Shown in pieces: positions 32,551-41,511 of a DNA stretch of 64,000 bases. The notes under the pieces are model-generated. The model was given only the letters and a program-made list of their open reading frames with translations, did no database searches and was not told the origin of the DNA. Both the position numbers and the translations under genes were made by a program. How positions within the stretch are numbered: position 1 is the stretch's first letter; each line of letters starts with the position of its first letter. The DNA is from Clostridium estertheticum (GTDB lineage: Bacteria > Bacillota > Clostridia > Clostridiales > Clostridiaceae), in assembly GCF_011065935.2 (NCBI RefSeq), contig NZ_JAAMNH020000001.1, forward strand, positions 3,369,001 to 3,433,000, read 5' to 3'.

Positions 32551-33207
32551 CTAATTAATATTTGAATTAATATATTCTATCATTTTTTGCGCTACTCCAT
32601 TAATACTTAAATCATTAGAATCAATTTCTATAGCATCTATGGCTTTTTTAAGCGGACTAACTTCTCTATTGGTATCAATATAGTCCCTTTTTATAATATC
32701 GCTTAAAATAGTATTGTAATCAACCTCTATCCCCTTTGAAATTAATTCTTCATACCTTCTTTTAGCTCTCTCTTCACTGCTTGCAGTTAAGTAAAATTTA
32801 AAAGTAGCATCGCGAAGCACAACAGTACCAATATCTCTGCCATCCATAATAACATTGAATTTTTTAGCTATATCTTGTTGTAACTTAACAAGAATTTCCC
32901 TGATTTTCGGCACAGCCGCATACTTTGAAACATTGTTGCTTATGATTGGCATGTTTATCATATCTGTCAAATCTTCATTGTTAACAAATAAACGGTCCTC
33001 TTGAAAATGCATTTCTAAGGATTCCACTATTTTAACTAAGTCATCTATATTTTTTTCAGAGATATTTGCATTCATAGCCTTTAAAGTAACCGCTCTATAC
33101 ATTGACCCTGTGTTAATATACATAAGATTGAATTTTTCACCTATTATTTTAGCAATGGTACTTTTCCCTGCACCTGCAGGTCCATCTATCGCAACAGAAA
33201 TCCCCAT
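32551..33207 (-). CDS. cmk: Cytidylate kinase
   Basis: A 218-residue cytosolic kinase that phosphorylates CMP and dCMP with ATP. The P-loop GPAGAGKST spans residues 9-17; MDGRDIGTVVLRDATFKFYLTAS and the RAKRRYEEL lid are typical. The start codon shares one base with the upstream stop (TAATG), so it is translationally coupled to the flavoprotein gene. The neighbouring ispH lies 36 bases downstream. Confidence 0.97.
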   Translation of the reverse strand: MGISVAIDGPAGAGKSTIAKIIGEKFNLMYINTGSMYRAVTLKAMNANISEKNIDDLVKIVESLEMHFQEDRLFVNNEDLTDMINMPIISNNVSKYAAVPKIREILVKLQQDIAKKFNVIMDGRDIGTVVLRDATFKFYLTASSEERAKRRYEELISKGIEVDYNTILSDIIKRDYIDTNREVSPLKKAIDAIEIDSNDLSINGVAQKMIEYINSNIN

Positions 33208-34439
33208 TATACTCCACCCTCTCCTACATTGTTTCCAGCTAAATATCCTGTTGATAATGCTATTTGAAGGTTAAACCCTCCTGTATATGCATCTACATCT
33301 ACCATTTCGCCTGCAAAGTAAAGATTATCAATTATTTTTGATTTCATAGTAGAAGCATCTATTTCTAAAGTATCTACCCCACCACTAGTTATAATTGCTT
33401 CTTCTATTGGTCTAAGCCCCTTAATGTTAAGCGGTAAATTTTGCAGTAAATTCACTAAGGTTTTTCTTTCTTCCTTAGTAATAGAATTCACTTTTTTGTT
33501 TTCATCAATATTAGATAATTGAATTATTGTATTAATTAGTTTACTAGGAAGTAAATCATTTAATGAATTTCTAAAATCTTTGTTTGCATATTTTAAGAAA
33601 TCACTTTGAATTCGCTTATCAAGCTCAACTTCACTTAATGCTGGTTTTAGATTTATGAAAGCTTTTAATTTCACTCCTTCTTTCACAAAACTACTGCCAC
33701 TTAAAACAATAGGTCCTGAAATTCCATAATGAGTAAAAAGCATTTCTCCAAATTCTTTATATATACTTTTATTTTTACAATCAGTAATTCTTAATTCTAC
33801 ATTTTTTAGAGAAAGACCCTGTACATCCGGGATCCACGCCTCCTCAAGCTCAATTGGTACAAGGGATGGTCTAGGTTTAATTATATTATGTCCTAAAACG
33901 CGAGCATAGGATAATCCTTCACCAGATGAACCTGTTTGTGGATATGATAAACCACCAGTACATAAGATAAAGTAATCCCCTAATATAATACTTCCATCAG
34001 CAAGCTCTACTCCAGCGATCTTTTGATTATCTCTAATTAACTTTTTCACTTTTGAATTTAACATAACTTCAACCTTATTATTTTTTAATTCCATATTAAA
34101 AGCTTTTATAATATCTGAAGACTTATCTGACTGCGGAAATACTCTATCTCCTCTTTCAACTTTAAGGTTAACTCCCAATTCTTTAAAGAAATTCATGGTA
34201 TCTTCATTTGTAAAGGAATATAGTGAACTATATAAAAAATGCGGATTACATGGAATATTTTCAAAAAAATCACCAATATCCTTCGCATTTGTAATATTGC
34301 ATCTACCCTTACCGGTTATATAAAGTTTTCTTCCTAATTTTTCATTTTTTTCAATGAGTACCACCTGATGTTTTGATGAAGCTGTAGCAGCTGCCATCAT
34401 ACCCGCTGGTCCTCCTCCAATAATAATTATTTTTGACAC
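33207..34439 (-). CDS. BaiN/YhiN-family FAD-dependent oxidoreductase
   Basis: A 410-residue flavoprotein of the HI0933/YhiN/BaiN family. The N-terminal dinucleotide motif is GGGPAGMMAA (residues 8-17), followed by LGRKLYITGKGRCNITN, CTGGLSYPQTGSSGEG, EMLFTHYGISGPIVL and the C-terminal FAGEMVDVDAYTGGFNLQIALSTGYLAG, which binds FAD. The physiological reaction is unclear; one member reduces bile acids, but this cannot be assumed here. GTG start with GGGAGTGA. It heads the cluster with cmk and ispH. Confidence 0.92.
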   Translation of the reverse strand: MSKIIIIGGGPAGMMAAATASSKHQVVLIEKNEKLGRKLYITGKGRCNITNAKDIGDFFENIPCNPHFLYSSLYSFTNEDTMNFFKELGVNLKVERGDRVFPQSDKSSDIIKAFNMELKNNKVEVMLNSKVKKLIRDNQKIAGVELADGSIILGDYFILCTGGLSYPQTGSSGEGLSYARVLGHNIIKPRPSLVPIELEEAWIPDVQGLSLKNVELRITDCKNKSIYKEFGEMLFTHYGISGPIVLSGSSFVKEGVKLKAFINLKPALSEVELDKRIQSDFLKYANKDFRNSLNDLLPSKLINTIIQLSNIDENKKVNSITKEERKTLVNLLQNLPLNIKGLRPIEEAIITSGGVDTLEIDASTMKSKIIDNLYFAGEMVDVDAYTGGFNLQIALSTGYLAGNNVGEGGV

Positions 34440-34572
34440 TTAATCACTCCCTTATAATACTTACTATTATAACAAAATATAATATAATAATCTATTATCC
34501 TTATTTAAAAAAATAAAATAATATATTAATGTATGGTTTTTATAGCAACTTCTTTTAAATAAGTAAAAAACA

Positions 34573-34612
34573 AAAAAATAAAAGAGAATCCCAACAAAGG
34601 GATTCTCTTTCA
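34573..34612 (-). terminator. Terminator of gdhA
   Basis: AAAGAGAATCCC and GGGATTCTCTTT are perfect arms around AACAAA; a U-rich run follows on the minus strand. Confidence 0.9.
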
Positions 34613-34628
34613 AACGTTTACTTGTGAA

Positions 34629-35981
34629 TTAATAATTTCCTTGTGCGTGCATTGCGCTTGCAACTTTAACGAATCCTGCAATGTTAGCTCCAGCAACTAG
34701 ATTATAACCAAATCCAAATTCTTCAGCAGAATTTTTACAATTATTGTATATATTTATCATAATTGCATGTAATTTTGCATCCACTTCTTCAGCAGTCCAT
34801 GATAATCTCATGCTATTTTGACTCATTTCAAGTGCTGATGTAGCAACTCCACCTGCATTTGCAGCCTTAGAAGGTCCTACTTTAATTCCCATTTCTAAGA
34901 AGTAATCAACAGCTTCATTAGTACAAGGCATATTAGCACCTTCACAAACAATTTTTATTCCATTTGCAACTATTTGTTTAGCATGTTCAATTCTAATATC
35001 GTTTTGCGTTGCACATGGTATTACTATATCAACTTTTACATTCCATGGTTTTTCTCCAGCGTGGAATTCACAACCATACTTGTCAGCATAGTCTTTAACT
35101 CTTGCGCCTTTGTTTACATTTAACATTTCAACCATATAATCTATTTTATCTCCTGTTACTCCAGCTGGATCATATATATATCCGTCTGGGCCAGAAAGTG
35201 TTACTACTTTACCACCGAGTTCAGCAACTTTTTTACAAACACCCCAAGAAACGTTACCGAAACCTGACGCTGCTACTGTTTTACCTTTGAAATCGATTCC
35301 TTCATGTTTAAGCATTTCTTGACAGAAATAAGTTATACCAAACCCTGTAGCTTCTGGTCTTACTAAACTTCCACCATATGATAAACCTTTTCCTGTAAGA
35401 ACTCCATTTTCAAATGTTCCTTTAATTCTTCTGTATTGTCCATATAAATAACCAATTTCACGTCCACCAACACCAATGTCTCCAGCTGGAACGTCCACGT
35501 CTGGCCCAATATGTCTGTAAAGTTCAGTCATAAAACTTTGGCAAAATCTCATTATTTCATTATCTGATTTTCCTTTTGGATCGAAGTCAGAACCACCTTT
35601 ACCTCCACCTATTGGAAGTCCAGTTAATGAATTCTTTAATATTTGTTCAAATCCTAGGAATTTAACGATTCCTATGTAAACTGATGGATGAAATCTTAAA
35701 CCACCTTTAAAAGGTCCTATACATCCATTAAATTGTACTCTAAATCCACGATTAACTTGATTAACACCTGCGTCATCTATCCATGGTACCCTAAACATAA
35801 TTTGTCTTTCTGGTTCACAGAATCTTTCTAAAAGGTTTGCTTCAATGTACTCTGGGTGTTTTTCTAATACTGGTCCTAAAGATCCTAAAACCTCTTCTAC
35901 TGTTTGTAAAAATTCAGGTTCGTTAGAATTCCTCTTTTTTACATTTTCCAATACTTGTTGAATATAAGCTTTTGTTTCCAT
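34629..35981 (-). CDS. gdhA: Glutamate dehydrogenase
   Basis: A 450-residue hexameric dehydrogenase that interconverts glutamate and 2-oxoglutarate plus ammonia. It aligns closely by eye with the Clostridium symbiosum enzyme: Lys92, Lys116 and catalytic Lys128 (PIGGGKGGSDFDP) and Asp168 (VPAGDIGVGGREIGY) correspond with a constant offset of three. The nucleotide fold has GFGNVSWG. Coenzyme choice (NAD or NADP) is not decided. ATG follows TAGGAGGG. It is monocistronic; the promoter spacer holds a perfect palindrome. Confidence 0.96.
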   Translation of the reverse strand: METKAYIQQVLENVKKRNSNEPEFLQTVEEVLGSLGPVLEKHPEYIEANLLERFCEPERQIMFRVPWIDDAGVNQVNRGFRVQFNGCIGPFKGGLRFHPSVYIGIVKFLGFEQILKNSLTGLPIGGGKGGSDFDPKGKSDNEIMRFCQSFMTELYRHIGPDVDVPAGDIGVGGREIGYLYGQYRRIKGTFENGVLTGKGLSYGGSLVRPEATGFGITYFCQEMLKHEGIDFKGKTVAASGFGNVSWGVCKKVAELGGKVVTLSGPDGYIYDPAGVTGDKIDYMVEMLNVNKGARVKDYADKYGCEFHAGEKPWNVKVDIVIPCATQNDIRIEHAKQIVANGIKIVCEGANMPCTNEAVDYFLEMGIKVGPSKAANAGGVATSALEMSQNSMRLSWTAEEVDAKLHAIMINIYNNCKNSAEEFGFGYNLVAGANIAGFVKVASAMHAQGNY

Positions 35982-36049
35982 AACTTAATCCCTCCTAAAA
36001 ATGAATGTTTAATTTCAATTTAATATTTTAATGAATACCAAATTGCTTT

Positions 36050-36078
36050 ATAATTAGTATATTCTATATACTTTTCAA
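36050..36078 (-). promoter_or_regulatory. gdhA promoter with palindrome in the spacer
   Basis: On the minus strand TTGAAA (36073-36078) is followed by AGTATATAGAATATACT, a perfect inverted repeat of 17 bases that fills the spacer, and then AATTAT as -10. A protein bound there could repress or re-shape the promoter. Confidence 0.45.
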
Positions 36079-36170
36079 TAATCCTTCTTTATTTCTAAAA
36101 AAAAAATAATATTTCTAAAAAAAGAGTAAACATTTACATATACTGATTCTAAAGGAATATTATAGATGGA

Positions 36171-37049
36171 CTATCTTTCATTTTTGTCTTTATATGAATA
36201 AACTTGATATTCTTCCCATATGCTCTCAAGAGTAGAAAATGTTCTTGAAATTTTTTCTTTTTCTCGCAGTCCTACAGCAATAATTAATGCATTTATTACA
36301 CTAAGTGGAGCTACTAAAGAATCAACAAAGGATGCCATATTACTTTGGGCTATTAATGTGTAATCAGATCTAGCTGCAAGTGGGGATAATAAGCTATCTG
36401 TAATTGCTACAACATCTGCATTTCTACTTTTAGCAAAAGCTAAAGCTTCAATTGTTCTTGTAGCGTACCTTGGAAAACCTATTCCAATCACTACGTCTTC
36501 TTCAGATACATTAAGCATTTGTTCGAATATATCACTAACACCATAGGCAACAACTTTAACATTATCTAAAATCAGATTTAGATAAAAGGCTAAAAACTCA
36601 GCCAGTGCAGAGGAACTTCTAAGTCCAATTATGTATATTTTTTTAGCTTTAAATAGTGAATTTACTACATCCTCAAAAGTTTTATGATTGATCTTTTCAA
36701 GTGTAGCGCGAATATTTTCCATGTCTGCTTTTAATACACCTTTTAATGCATTTTCTTGTGTAATGAAGTCATTAGATAACTCAATCCTTTGCACAGTTGT
36801 TAATTTGTTTTTAATTAATTCCTGAAGAGATTTTTGCAGTTTTGGATAGCCACTAAAACCTAACTCATTAGCAAATCTTACAACTGTAGATTCACTTACC
36901 CCTACACTAGACCCTAATTTTGCAGCTGTCATAAAAGCAGCCTTATCATAATGCTTTAAAATGTATTCTGCTATTAATTTTTGTCCTTTGCTTAAACGTG
37001 GAAATTTGACTTGAATAGCCCTCATCAAATCTTGTTTATTATTTTCCAT
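36171..37049 (-). CDS. MurR/RpiR family transcriptional regulator
   Basis: A 292-residue regulator with an N-terminal RpiR helix-turn-helix (about residues 1-77; AAKLGSSVGVSESTVVRFANELGFSGYPKLQ) and a C-terminal SIS sugar-phosphate-binding domain (about 120-255; KIYIIGLRSSSALAEFLAFYL, GVSDIFEQML, VAITDSLLSPLAARSDYTLIA). Members sense phosphosugars. The long open frame begins at 37103, but GGGGGTTATT fits the ATG at 37049. No sugar gene is adjacent, so the target is unknown; a pair of reverse-complementary palindromes just upstream suggests self-regulation. Confidence 0.9.
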   Translation of the reverse strand: MENNKQDLMRAIQVKFPRLSKGQKLIAEYILKHYDKAAFMTAAKLGSSVGVSESTVVRFANELGFSGYPKLQKSLQELIKNKLTTVQRIELSNDFITQENALKGVLKADMENIRATLEKINHKTFEDVVNSLFKAKKIYIIGLRSSSALAEFLAFYLNLILDNVKVVAYGVSDIFEQMLNVSEEDVVIGIGFPRYATRTIEALAFAKSRNADVVAITDSLLSPLAARSDYTLIAQSNMASFVDSLVAPLSVINALIIAVGLREKEKISRTFSTLESIWEEYQVYSYKDKNER

Positions 37050-37086
37050 AATAACCCCCAACCTTTCTATGTTAACTAAAAATAAA

Positions 37087-37131
37087 TGAAATAAATATTT
37101 CATTATATAATAAAATGAAATATTTATTTCA
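37087..37131 (-). promoter_or_regulatory. Pair of reverse-complementary operators before the RpiR gene
   Basis: TGAAATAAATATTTCA (37087-37102) and TGAAATATTTATTTCA (37116-37131) are exact reverse complements of each other, each with TGAAA/TTTCA ends, spaced 29 bases start to start. TATAAT on the minus strand at 37103-37108 lies between them, so they flank the likely -10. Confidence 0.6.
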
Positions 37132-37264
37132 TTTTATCATCTATTGACCATAGTTTCAACGAATTATTCATTTTTTATAATATTTTAGCTGTTTTTTATT
37201 TAAAACAGCTAAAATATCCTTGATAATTTCATAATTCCTTCAAAAAACCATTAATATTTTATAA

Positions 37265-37975
37265 TTATAGATTTTTTAAATATTTTATTTCCTCCTGGGT
37301 TAAGTTCCTCCATTCGCCTTTTTCCATATTTCCGAGTGTAATCTCACCAACTGAAACTCTTTTTAATGCAATAACTGGATGCCCTATAGCATCACACATT
37401 TTTCTAATTTGACGGTTTTTTCCTTCATGAATAGTAATTGTAACCTTGCTATTAAATCCGATTCTCTTATTTATTTCAAAATTTGCTCCTGCCGTAATAT
37501 ATCCGTCAATATCTATACCATTACAGAACTTAGATATTTCTTCCTCTGTTGCGCAGCCTTCTAATAAAGCTATATAAACTTTATTAATTGCTTGCCTTGG
37601 ATGAATCACCCTATTATAGATATCTCCATCATTAGTTAATATGATTAACCCAGATGTATCATAATCTAACCGTCCTATAGGGTATATCCTTTCTTTTGTC
37701 TTAACTAAATCTAAAATAGTTTTTCTTTCTTTTTCATCTTTCACTGTAGATACTATGCCCTCTGGTTTATTTAATGCAATGTAAACCTTATTTTCTTCTA
37801 TATTGATAATTTTATTATCTACATATACAATATCTTTATCTGGGTCAATTTTATTTCCAAGTTCTGTAACTACAACATCATTTACTTTTACTCTACCTGC
37901 CGTAATTACTTCCTCACATTTTCTTCTTGAAGCAACCCCACATCTAGCCATGAATTTTTGCAAACGTTCTTCCAC
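37265..37975 (-). CDS. RluB/RsuA-type rRNA pseudouridine synthase
   Basis: A 236-residue enzyme that converts uridine to pseudouridine in ribosomal RNA. An S4 domain occupies about residues 3-50 (QKFMARCGVASRRKCEEVI). The catalytic motif GRLDYDTSGL holds Asp104, and KPEGIVST, TIHEGKNRQIRKMCDAIGHPVIALKR are the other conserved blocks. RluB (23S) is the usual annotation in clostridia, but RsuA-like specificity is not excluded. GTG start, AGGAAG upstream. It is monocistronic. Confidence 0.9.
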   Translation of the reverse strand: MEERLQKFMARCGVASRRKCEEVITAGRVKVNDVVVTELGNKIDPDKDIVYVDNKIINIEENKVYIALNKPEGIVSTVKDEKERKTILDLVKTKERIYPIGRLDYDTSGLIILTNDGDIYNRVIHPRQAINKVYIALLEGCATEEEISKFCNGIDIDGYITAGANFEINKRIGFNSKVTITIHEGKNRQIRKMCDAIGHPVIALKRVSVGEITLGNMEKGEWRNLTQEEIKYLKNL

Positions 37976-38147
37976 TATAACACTTCCTAATATTATTTTA
38001 TTTACTATATAAATAAGTCTTCATAGAGAATTATATAAGTATATTAGTAAAAAATCAATTGCGGAAAACTTTTTTCATTTTATTGCCACATCTAAAGTAA
38101 AATTTTGCAATATATTTCACTCCTATTTCTTTTAATTTGCCTAATGA

Positions 38148-38186
38148 TATAATATATATATAGAATGTAATATTCTAAATATAGAA
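38148..38186 (+). promoter_or_regulatory. Adh promoter with TAGAAT/ATTCTA repeats
   Basis: TATAAT at 38148-38153 is followed by TAGAAT, ATTCTA and TAGAAT. The first pair forms the 17-base inverted repeat TAGAATGTAATATTCTA (38161-38177), and the second ATTCTA-AATA-TAGAAT overlaps it. This layout around the start of transcription suggests a repressor site. Confidence 0.45.
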
Positions 38187-38203
38187 TATAAGGAGTATAT
38201 ATT

Positions 38204-39304
38204 ATGGATTTTATGAATTACTACATGCCCACAAAAATATTACTAGTTGAAGATGTAGTATTAAAAAATAGCAGCCTATTTAATAATTTTGGAGAAAAAG
38301 CATTAATTGTAACTGGCAAAACTTCTTCAATCATAAATGGTTCATTAAGTGATGTTACTAGTGTATTGCAAAAGGAAGGTATTTTATATGATATTTTTAA
38401 TAGTGTAGAAGAAAATCCCTCTTTAGAAACTGTAGAAAATATTGCAGAACTTGGAAGAGTGCAAAAATCTAATTTCATTATCGGTATTGGAGGGGGGTCT
38501 CCCATTGATGCCTCAAAAGCAGCAGGTGTATTAATAAATAATCCAACTGCTACAAGATACAATTTGTTTGATAGTCCCCATTTAAAATCAATACCTGTGA
38601 TTGCCGTCCCCACAACAGCTGGAACAGGAACTGAAACAACACCATATTCTATTGTTACAGATAATGAACTACAAACAAAGCGCGGTATATGTCAAAGAGT
38701 ATTTCCCGAATATGCTCTACTAGATGTAAAATATCTAATGTTCTTACCAGCGCAAATAACTATTAATACCTCAATAGATGCATTATCTCATCTAGTAGAG
38801 GGATATATGTCATCAAAGGCAAATGTAGTAAGTGATGCACTAGCCGAAAAGGGATTAAAATTATTTGGAGAATGTTTAAATATGATAAAAGAAAAAGATT
38901 TTACTTGTATAGTGAGAGAAAAGTTAATGTTAGCTTCTACTATAGCCGGTATGGTAATAGCACAATCTGGAACATCGCTTCCTCATGGGATGGGCTACGC
39001 TCTTACATATTCCCATAATATACCACACGGAAAAGCAAATGGAGTACTTCTAAAATCATATTTAGATTTTTGCTTGGATGAAAATAAAGTCCGAAAAATT
39101 TTATATCTCTTAACACTAGAAAATTTAGATGACCTTGGTGATTTTTTAAATGCTATGCTTGGATCTGTAAATACGGTAAGTTATGAAGAAATGTGTTCTT
39201 ATGCAGACAAAATGGTTTTAAACAATGATAAATTGAAAAATCATACTTCCCCTGTGACAAGAGAAGATATCCTGAAAATATATACTGACTCCTTAAAAAT
39301 ATAA
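38204..39304 (+). CDS. Iron-containing alcohol dehydrogenase
   Basis: A 366-residue group III (iron-activated) dehydrogenase. The NAD(P)-binding motif is GGGSPIDASKA (residues 97-107), followed by PTTAGTGTETTPYSI. Metal ligands are Asp192, His196, His261 and His275 (SLPHGMGYAL, HNIPHGKANG). Such enzymes reduce aldehydes, including butanal and lactaldehyde; substrate is not known here. ATG follows ATAAGGAG. It is a single-gene unit with a repeat-rich promoter and a shared terminator. Confidence 0.93.
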   Translation: MDFMNYYMPTKILLVEDVVLKNSSLFNNFGEKALIVTGKTSSIINGSLSDVTSVLQKEGILYDIFNSVEENPSLETVENIAELGRVQKSNFIIGIGGGSPIDASKAAGVLINNPTATRYNLFDSPHLKSIPVIAVPTTAGTGTETTPYSIVTDNELQTKRGICQRVFPEYALLDVKYLMFLPAQITINTSIDALSHLVEGYMSSKANVVSDALAEKGLKLFGECLNMIKEKDFTCIVREKLMLASTIAGMVIAQSGTSLPHGMGYALTYSHNIPHGKANGVLLKSYLDFCLDENKVRKILYLLTLENLDDLGDFLNAMLGSVNTVSYEEMCSYADKMVLNNDKLKNHTSPVTREDILKIYTDSLKI

Positions 39305-39355
39305 TTCACACTACAGCATAAATTATCATATATTCTTATGCAACAAAACTTATAA

Positions 39356-39392
39356 AAACAAGGAAGTGTGAACTCCGCACTTCCTTGTTTTA
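39356..39392. terminator. Bidirectional terminator between adh and msrA
   Basis: AAAACAAGGAAGTG and CACTTCCTTGTTTT form a perfect stem; the genes converge on it. Confidence 0.85.
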
Positions 39393-39425
39393 TGTCTTTA
39401 AATTTCTAAAGAAATTTTATTTACG

Positions 39426-39905
39426 TTAATCATCGTTTAAATTAATGTGGCAGTAACCTCCAGGATTCTTTTGTAGATATTTTTGATGATAATCTTCAGC
39501 TTCATAAAAACAAGTTAAAGGTTGTATTTCTGTAACTATTGGCTTATTATATCTACTTTGCACTTCATCTTTTATTTTTAATATAATGTCTAAATCAACA
39601 TTATCAGTATAATAAATACCACTTCTATATTGACTACCTACATCAGGTCCTTGCCTATTGAAAGCCGTAGGGTCTATTATTCCCCAAAACTTATTCAATA
39701 TCTTTTGAAGGGATATAATGTTTTCATCGTAACTTATTAAACATGCTTCTGCATGACCTGTGTTTCCCGTGCAAACCTCATTATATGTGGGCTCTTTCTT
39801 TGAACCATTAGCATATCCAACCACAGTTTCAACAATACCATTTATTCTTGACATATAAGCTTCTACACCCCAAAAACATCCTCCTGCTACAACAATAGTC
39901 TTCAT
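39426..39905 (-). CDS. msrA: Peptide methionine sulfoxide reductase MsrA
   Basis: A 159-residue cytoplasmic repair enzyme for S-methionine sulfoxide in proteins. The catalytic Cys10 is in GGCFWG, and GYANGSKKEPTYNEVCTGNTGHAE and QGPDVGSQYRSGIYY are typical. There is no MsrB domain. GTG at 39911 is in frame, but GGAGGTGTGTTT points to the ATG at 39905. It is monocistronic; it belongs with the other oxidant-defence genes of the window. Confidence 0.96.
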   Translation of the reverse strand: MKTIVVAGGCFWGVEAYMSRINGIVETVVGYANGSKKEPTYNEVCTGNTGHAEACLISYDENIISLQKILNKFWGIIDPTAFNRQGPDVGSQYRSGIYYTDNVDLDIILKIKDEVQSRYNKPIVTEIQPLTCFYEAEDYHQKYLQKNPGGYCHINLNDD

Positions 39906-40032
39906 AAACACACCTCCATATTATATAAACTAGTACATACATATATATTACTACAAATGCATTTTCTTTTCTAACTAATTGTAAAAAAATGCTCATAATA
40001 ACAAGTTTATAAAACTGGTAGTTTTATTAGAA

Positions 40033-40362
40033 TTATACTATCTCTTTCTTTTTATCTAGAAATTTAAAATCCTCTGCTACAACTTCTGTACTATATCTTT
40101 TGTTTCCATCCTTATCTGTGTAGCTATTACTGCAAAGCCTACCTGTTAAACCAATTTGACTTCCTTTCCCTAAATATTTGCACATAGTTTCAGCTAAAGC
40201 ATTCCATACCAACACACTTATAAAATCTGCTTCTGGTTGTGAGTCCTTACGTGGTGTTCTATTAATCGCTAGTGTAAATTTAGTATAAAAACCTTTCCCC
40301 TCATTAAATTCTTTTAGTTCCAAATCTTTTGTTATTCTGCCTATTAATGATACATTATTCAT
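40033..40362 (-). CDS. Short single-stranded DNA-binding protein paralog
   Basis: A 109-residue OB-fold SSB. The opening MNNVSLIGRITKDLELKEF and the blocks ADFISVLVWNALAETMCKYLGKGSQIGLTGRL and YSTEVVAEDF are standard for bacterial SSB. It stops after the OB fold: the flexible linker and the acidic DDDIPF-like tail that recruits partner proteins are missing. It is therefore likely an accessory SSB rather than the replicative one, which normally sits with rpsF and rpsR. ATG follows GGAGAGAT. It is monocistronic. Confidence 0.9.
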   Translation of the reverse strand: MNNVSLIGRITKDLELKEFNEGKGFYTKFTLAINRTPRKDSQPEADFISVLVWNALAETMCKYLGKGSQIGLTGRLCSNSYTDKDGNKRYSTEVVAEDFKFLDKKKEIV

Positions 40363-40462
40363 AATATCTCTCCTTTTTATTTAATAACTTTTAAAATTAT
40401 TGACAACAAAAATAAATTTTATACAAACAAATGTTTGCTTTTAAATAAATTGTTTTGGGGCA

Positions 40463-40512
40463 ACAAAAAACTTTCGCTTTCCTAAAGTACATCTAGAAAT
40501 GCGAAAGTATAT
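40463..40512 (-). terminator. Terminator of the 255-residue membrane protein gene
   Basis: ACTTTCGC and GCGAAAGT form the stem with a 22-base interior; six U follow on the minus strand. Confidence 0.75.
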
Positions 40513-40525
40513 TTTTTTTTAAAGT

Positions 40526-41293
40526 TTATTTACTGTAGTATTTGACCTTAATATGTTTTTCAATCTCCTCTTTAGTTCTCTTATCAAAAGGGTTATTTGA
40601 CATTGCTGTTACAAATAAATATGGAAAAGTATTTTTTAAATGCTTCATATACATAACCCATTGGCTTACACTTGCTCTATATGCTCTTTTTATATCAAGT
40701 TCTAAATGTTCATTTTCATCATCTCGTAGTTCTGATAAATTTCTTGAAGATAACTCATCTTCTAAATGAAAAACTGCAGTTAATAAATGGGTAAAGGTTT
40801 CATGTTCCAATAAATTCGGATTTTCTAATAATCGAAGTAAAAACCCTCTTTTACTTAATAGAAATTCATTCATTTTCTCTAAATCTATTTTACAAAATTC
40901 AATTTCATAGTTATAATTTTTGCATTTTTCTAATGCTTTTTTAAAATCTTTTTCTTCCCAAGTTGCCTCAACTATAAGGAGATTTGCTATTTCATCTACC
41001 TTTGGATCAATGGATGTACAGTATTTTAAAATATTAGTTCCTACTTCATTGAAGTATACTCCTATTATTAAATTGAGTTTTTCTATTAAGCTTTCCTTCT
41101 CTCTTTCTTTAATGACTCTATCAATAACTAAGGATACTAATAAAACCTCAATTGGTATAAATGCTAATTCACCTACTAGATATATAAATATAGTATGCGC
41201 ATCTCTAAAAATAAAATAGTGAAAAGAATATAATAATACTGATGAAAGTATTAATAATATGGAAAATTTCACACGCCAATCCGATTTCTTCAT
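40526..41293 (-). CDS. Unassigned membrane protein with long cytoplasmic domain
   Basis: A 255-residue protein I do not recognise. Two hydrophobic spans near the N-terminus (about residues 9-30 and 35-60) are followed by a basic stretch (DRVIKEREKESLIEKLN) and then a largely helical soluble region of about 190 residues, with LLIVEATWEEKDFKKALEKC and RRLLENPNLLEHETFTHLLTAVFHLEDELSS-like helices. The layout suggests a membrane-anchored cytoplasmic domain. No catalytic motif is seen. ATG start; AAAGGGGAC precedes it. It is monocistronic. Confidence 0.75.
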   Translation of the reverse strand: MKKSDWRVKFSILLILSSVLLYSFHYFIFRDAHTIFIYLVGELAFIPIEVLLVSLVIDRVIKEREKESLIEKLNLIIGVYFNEVGTNILKYCTSIDPKVDEIANLLIVEATWEEKDFKKALEKCKNYNYEIEFCKIDLEKMNEFLLSKRGFLLRLLENPNLLEHETFTHLLTAVFHLEDELSSRNLSELRDDENEHLELDIKRAYRASVSQWVMYMKHLKNTFPYLFVTAMSNNPFDKRTKEEIEKHIKVKYYSK

Positions 41294-41375
41294 GCTTGTC
41301 CCCTTTCAAAATATCAATAAATGTATAATACTTTATTTGAAGTTATTTATCAAATAATCTAAACTTTATACTTTT

Positions 41376-41412
41376 AAAAAATAATACCCCCACCAAAAAT
41401 AGTGGGGGATTT
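41376..41412 (-). terminator. Terminator after the histidine kinase pseudogene
   Basis: CCCCCAC and GTGGGGG form a strong stem followed by a U-rich run on the minus strand (41376-41385). Confidence 0.8.
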
Positions 41413-41511
41413 TGCTTACACTTCAACACATTTTTATTTGGTGTTGATATGCTTCTTCTTAGGGTTTTATTATTTCACCATAACTTGTATTTATCACAAT
41501 ATCATTCTGTT

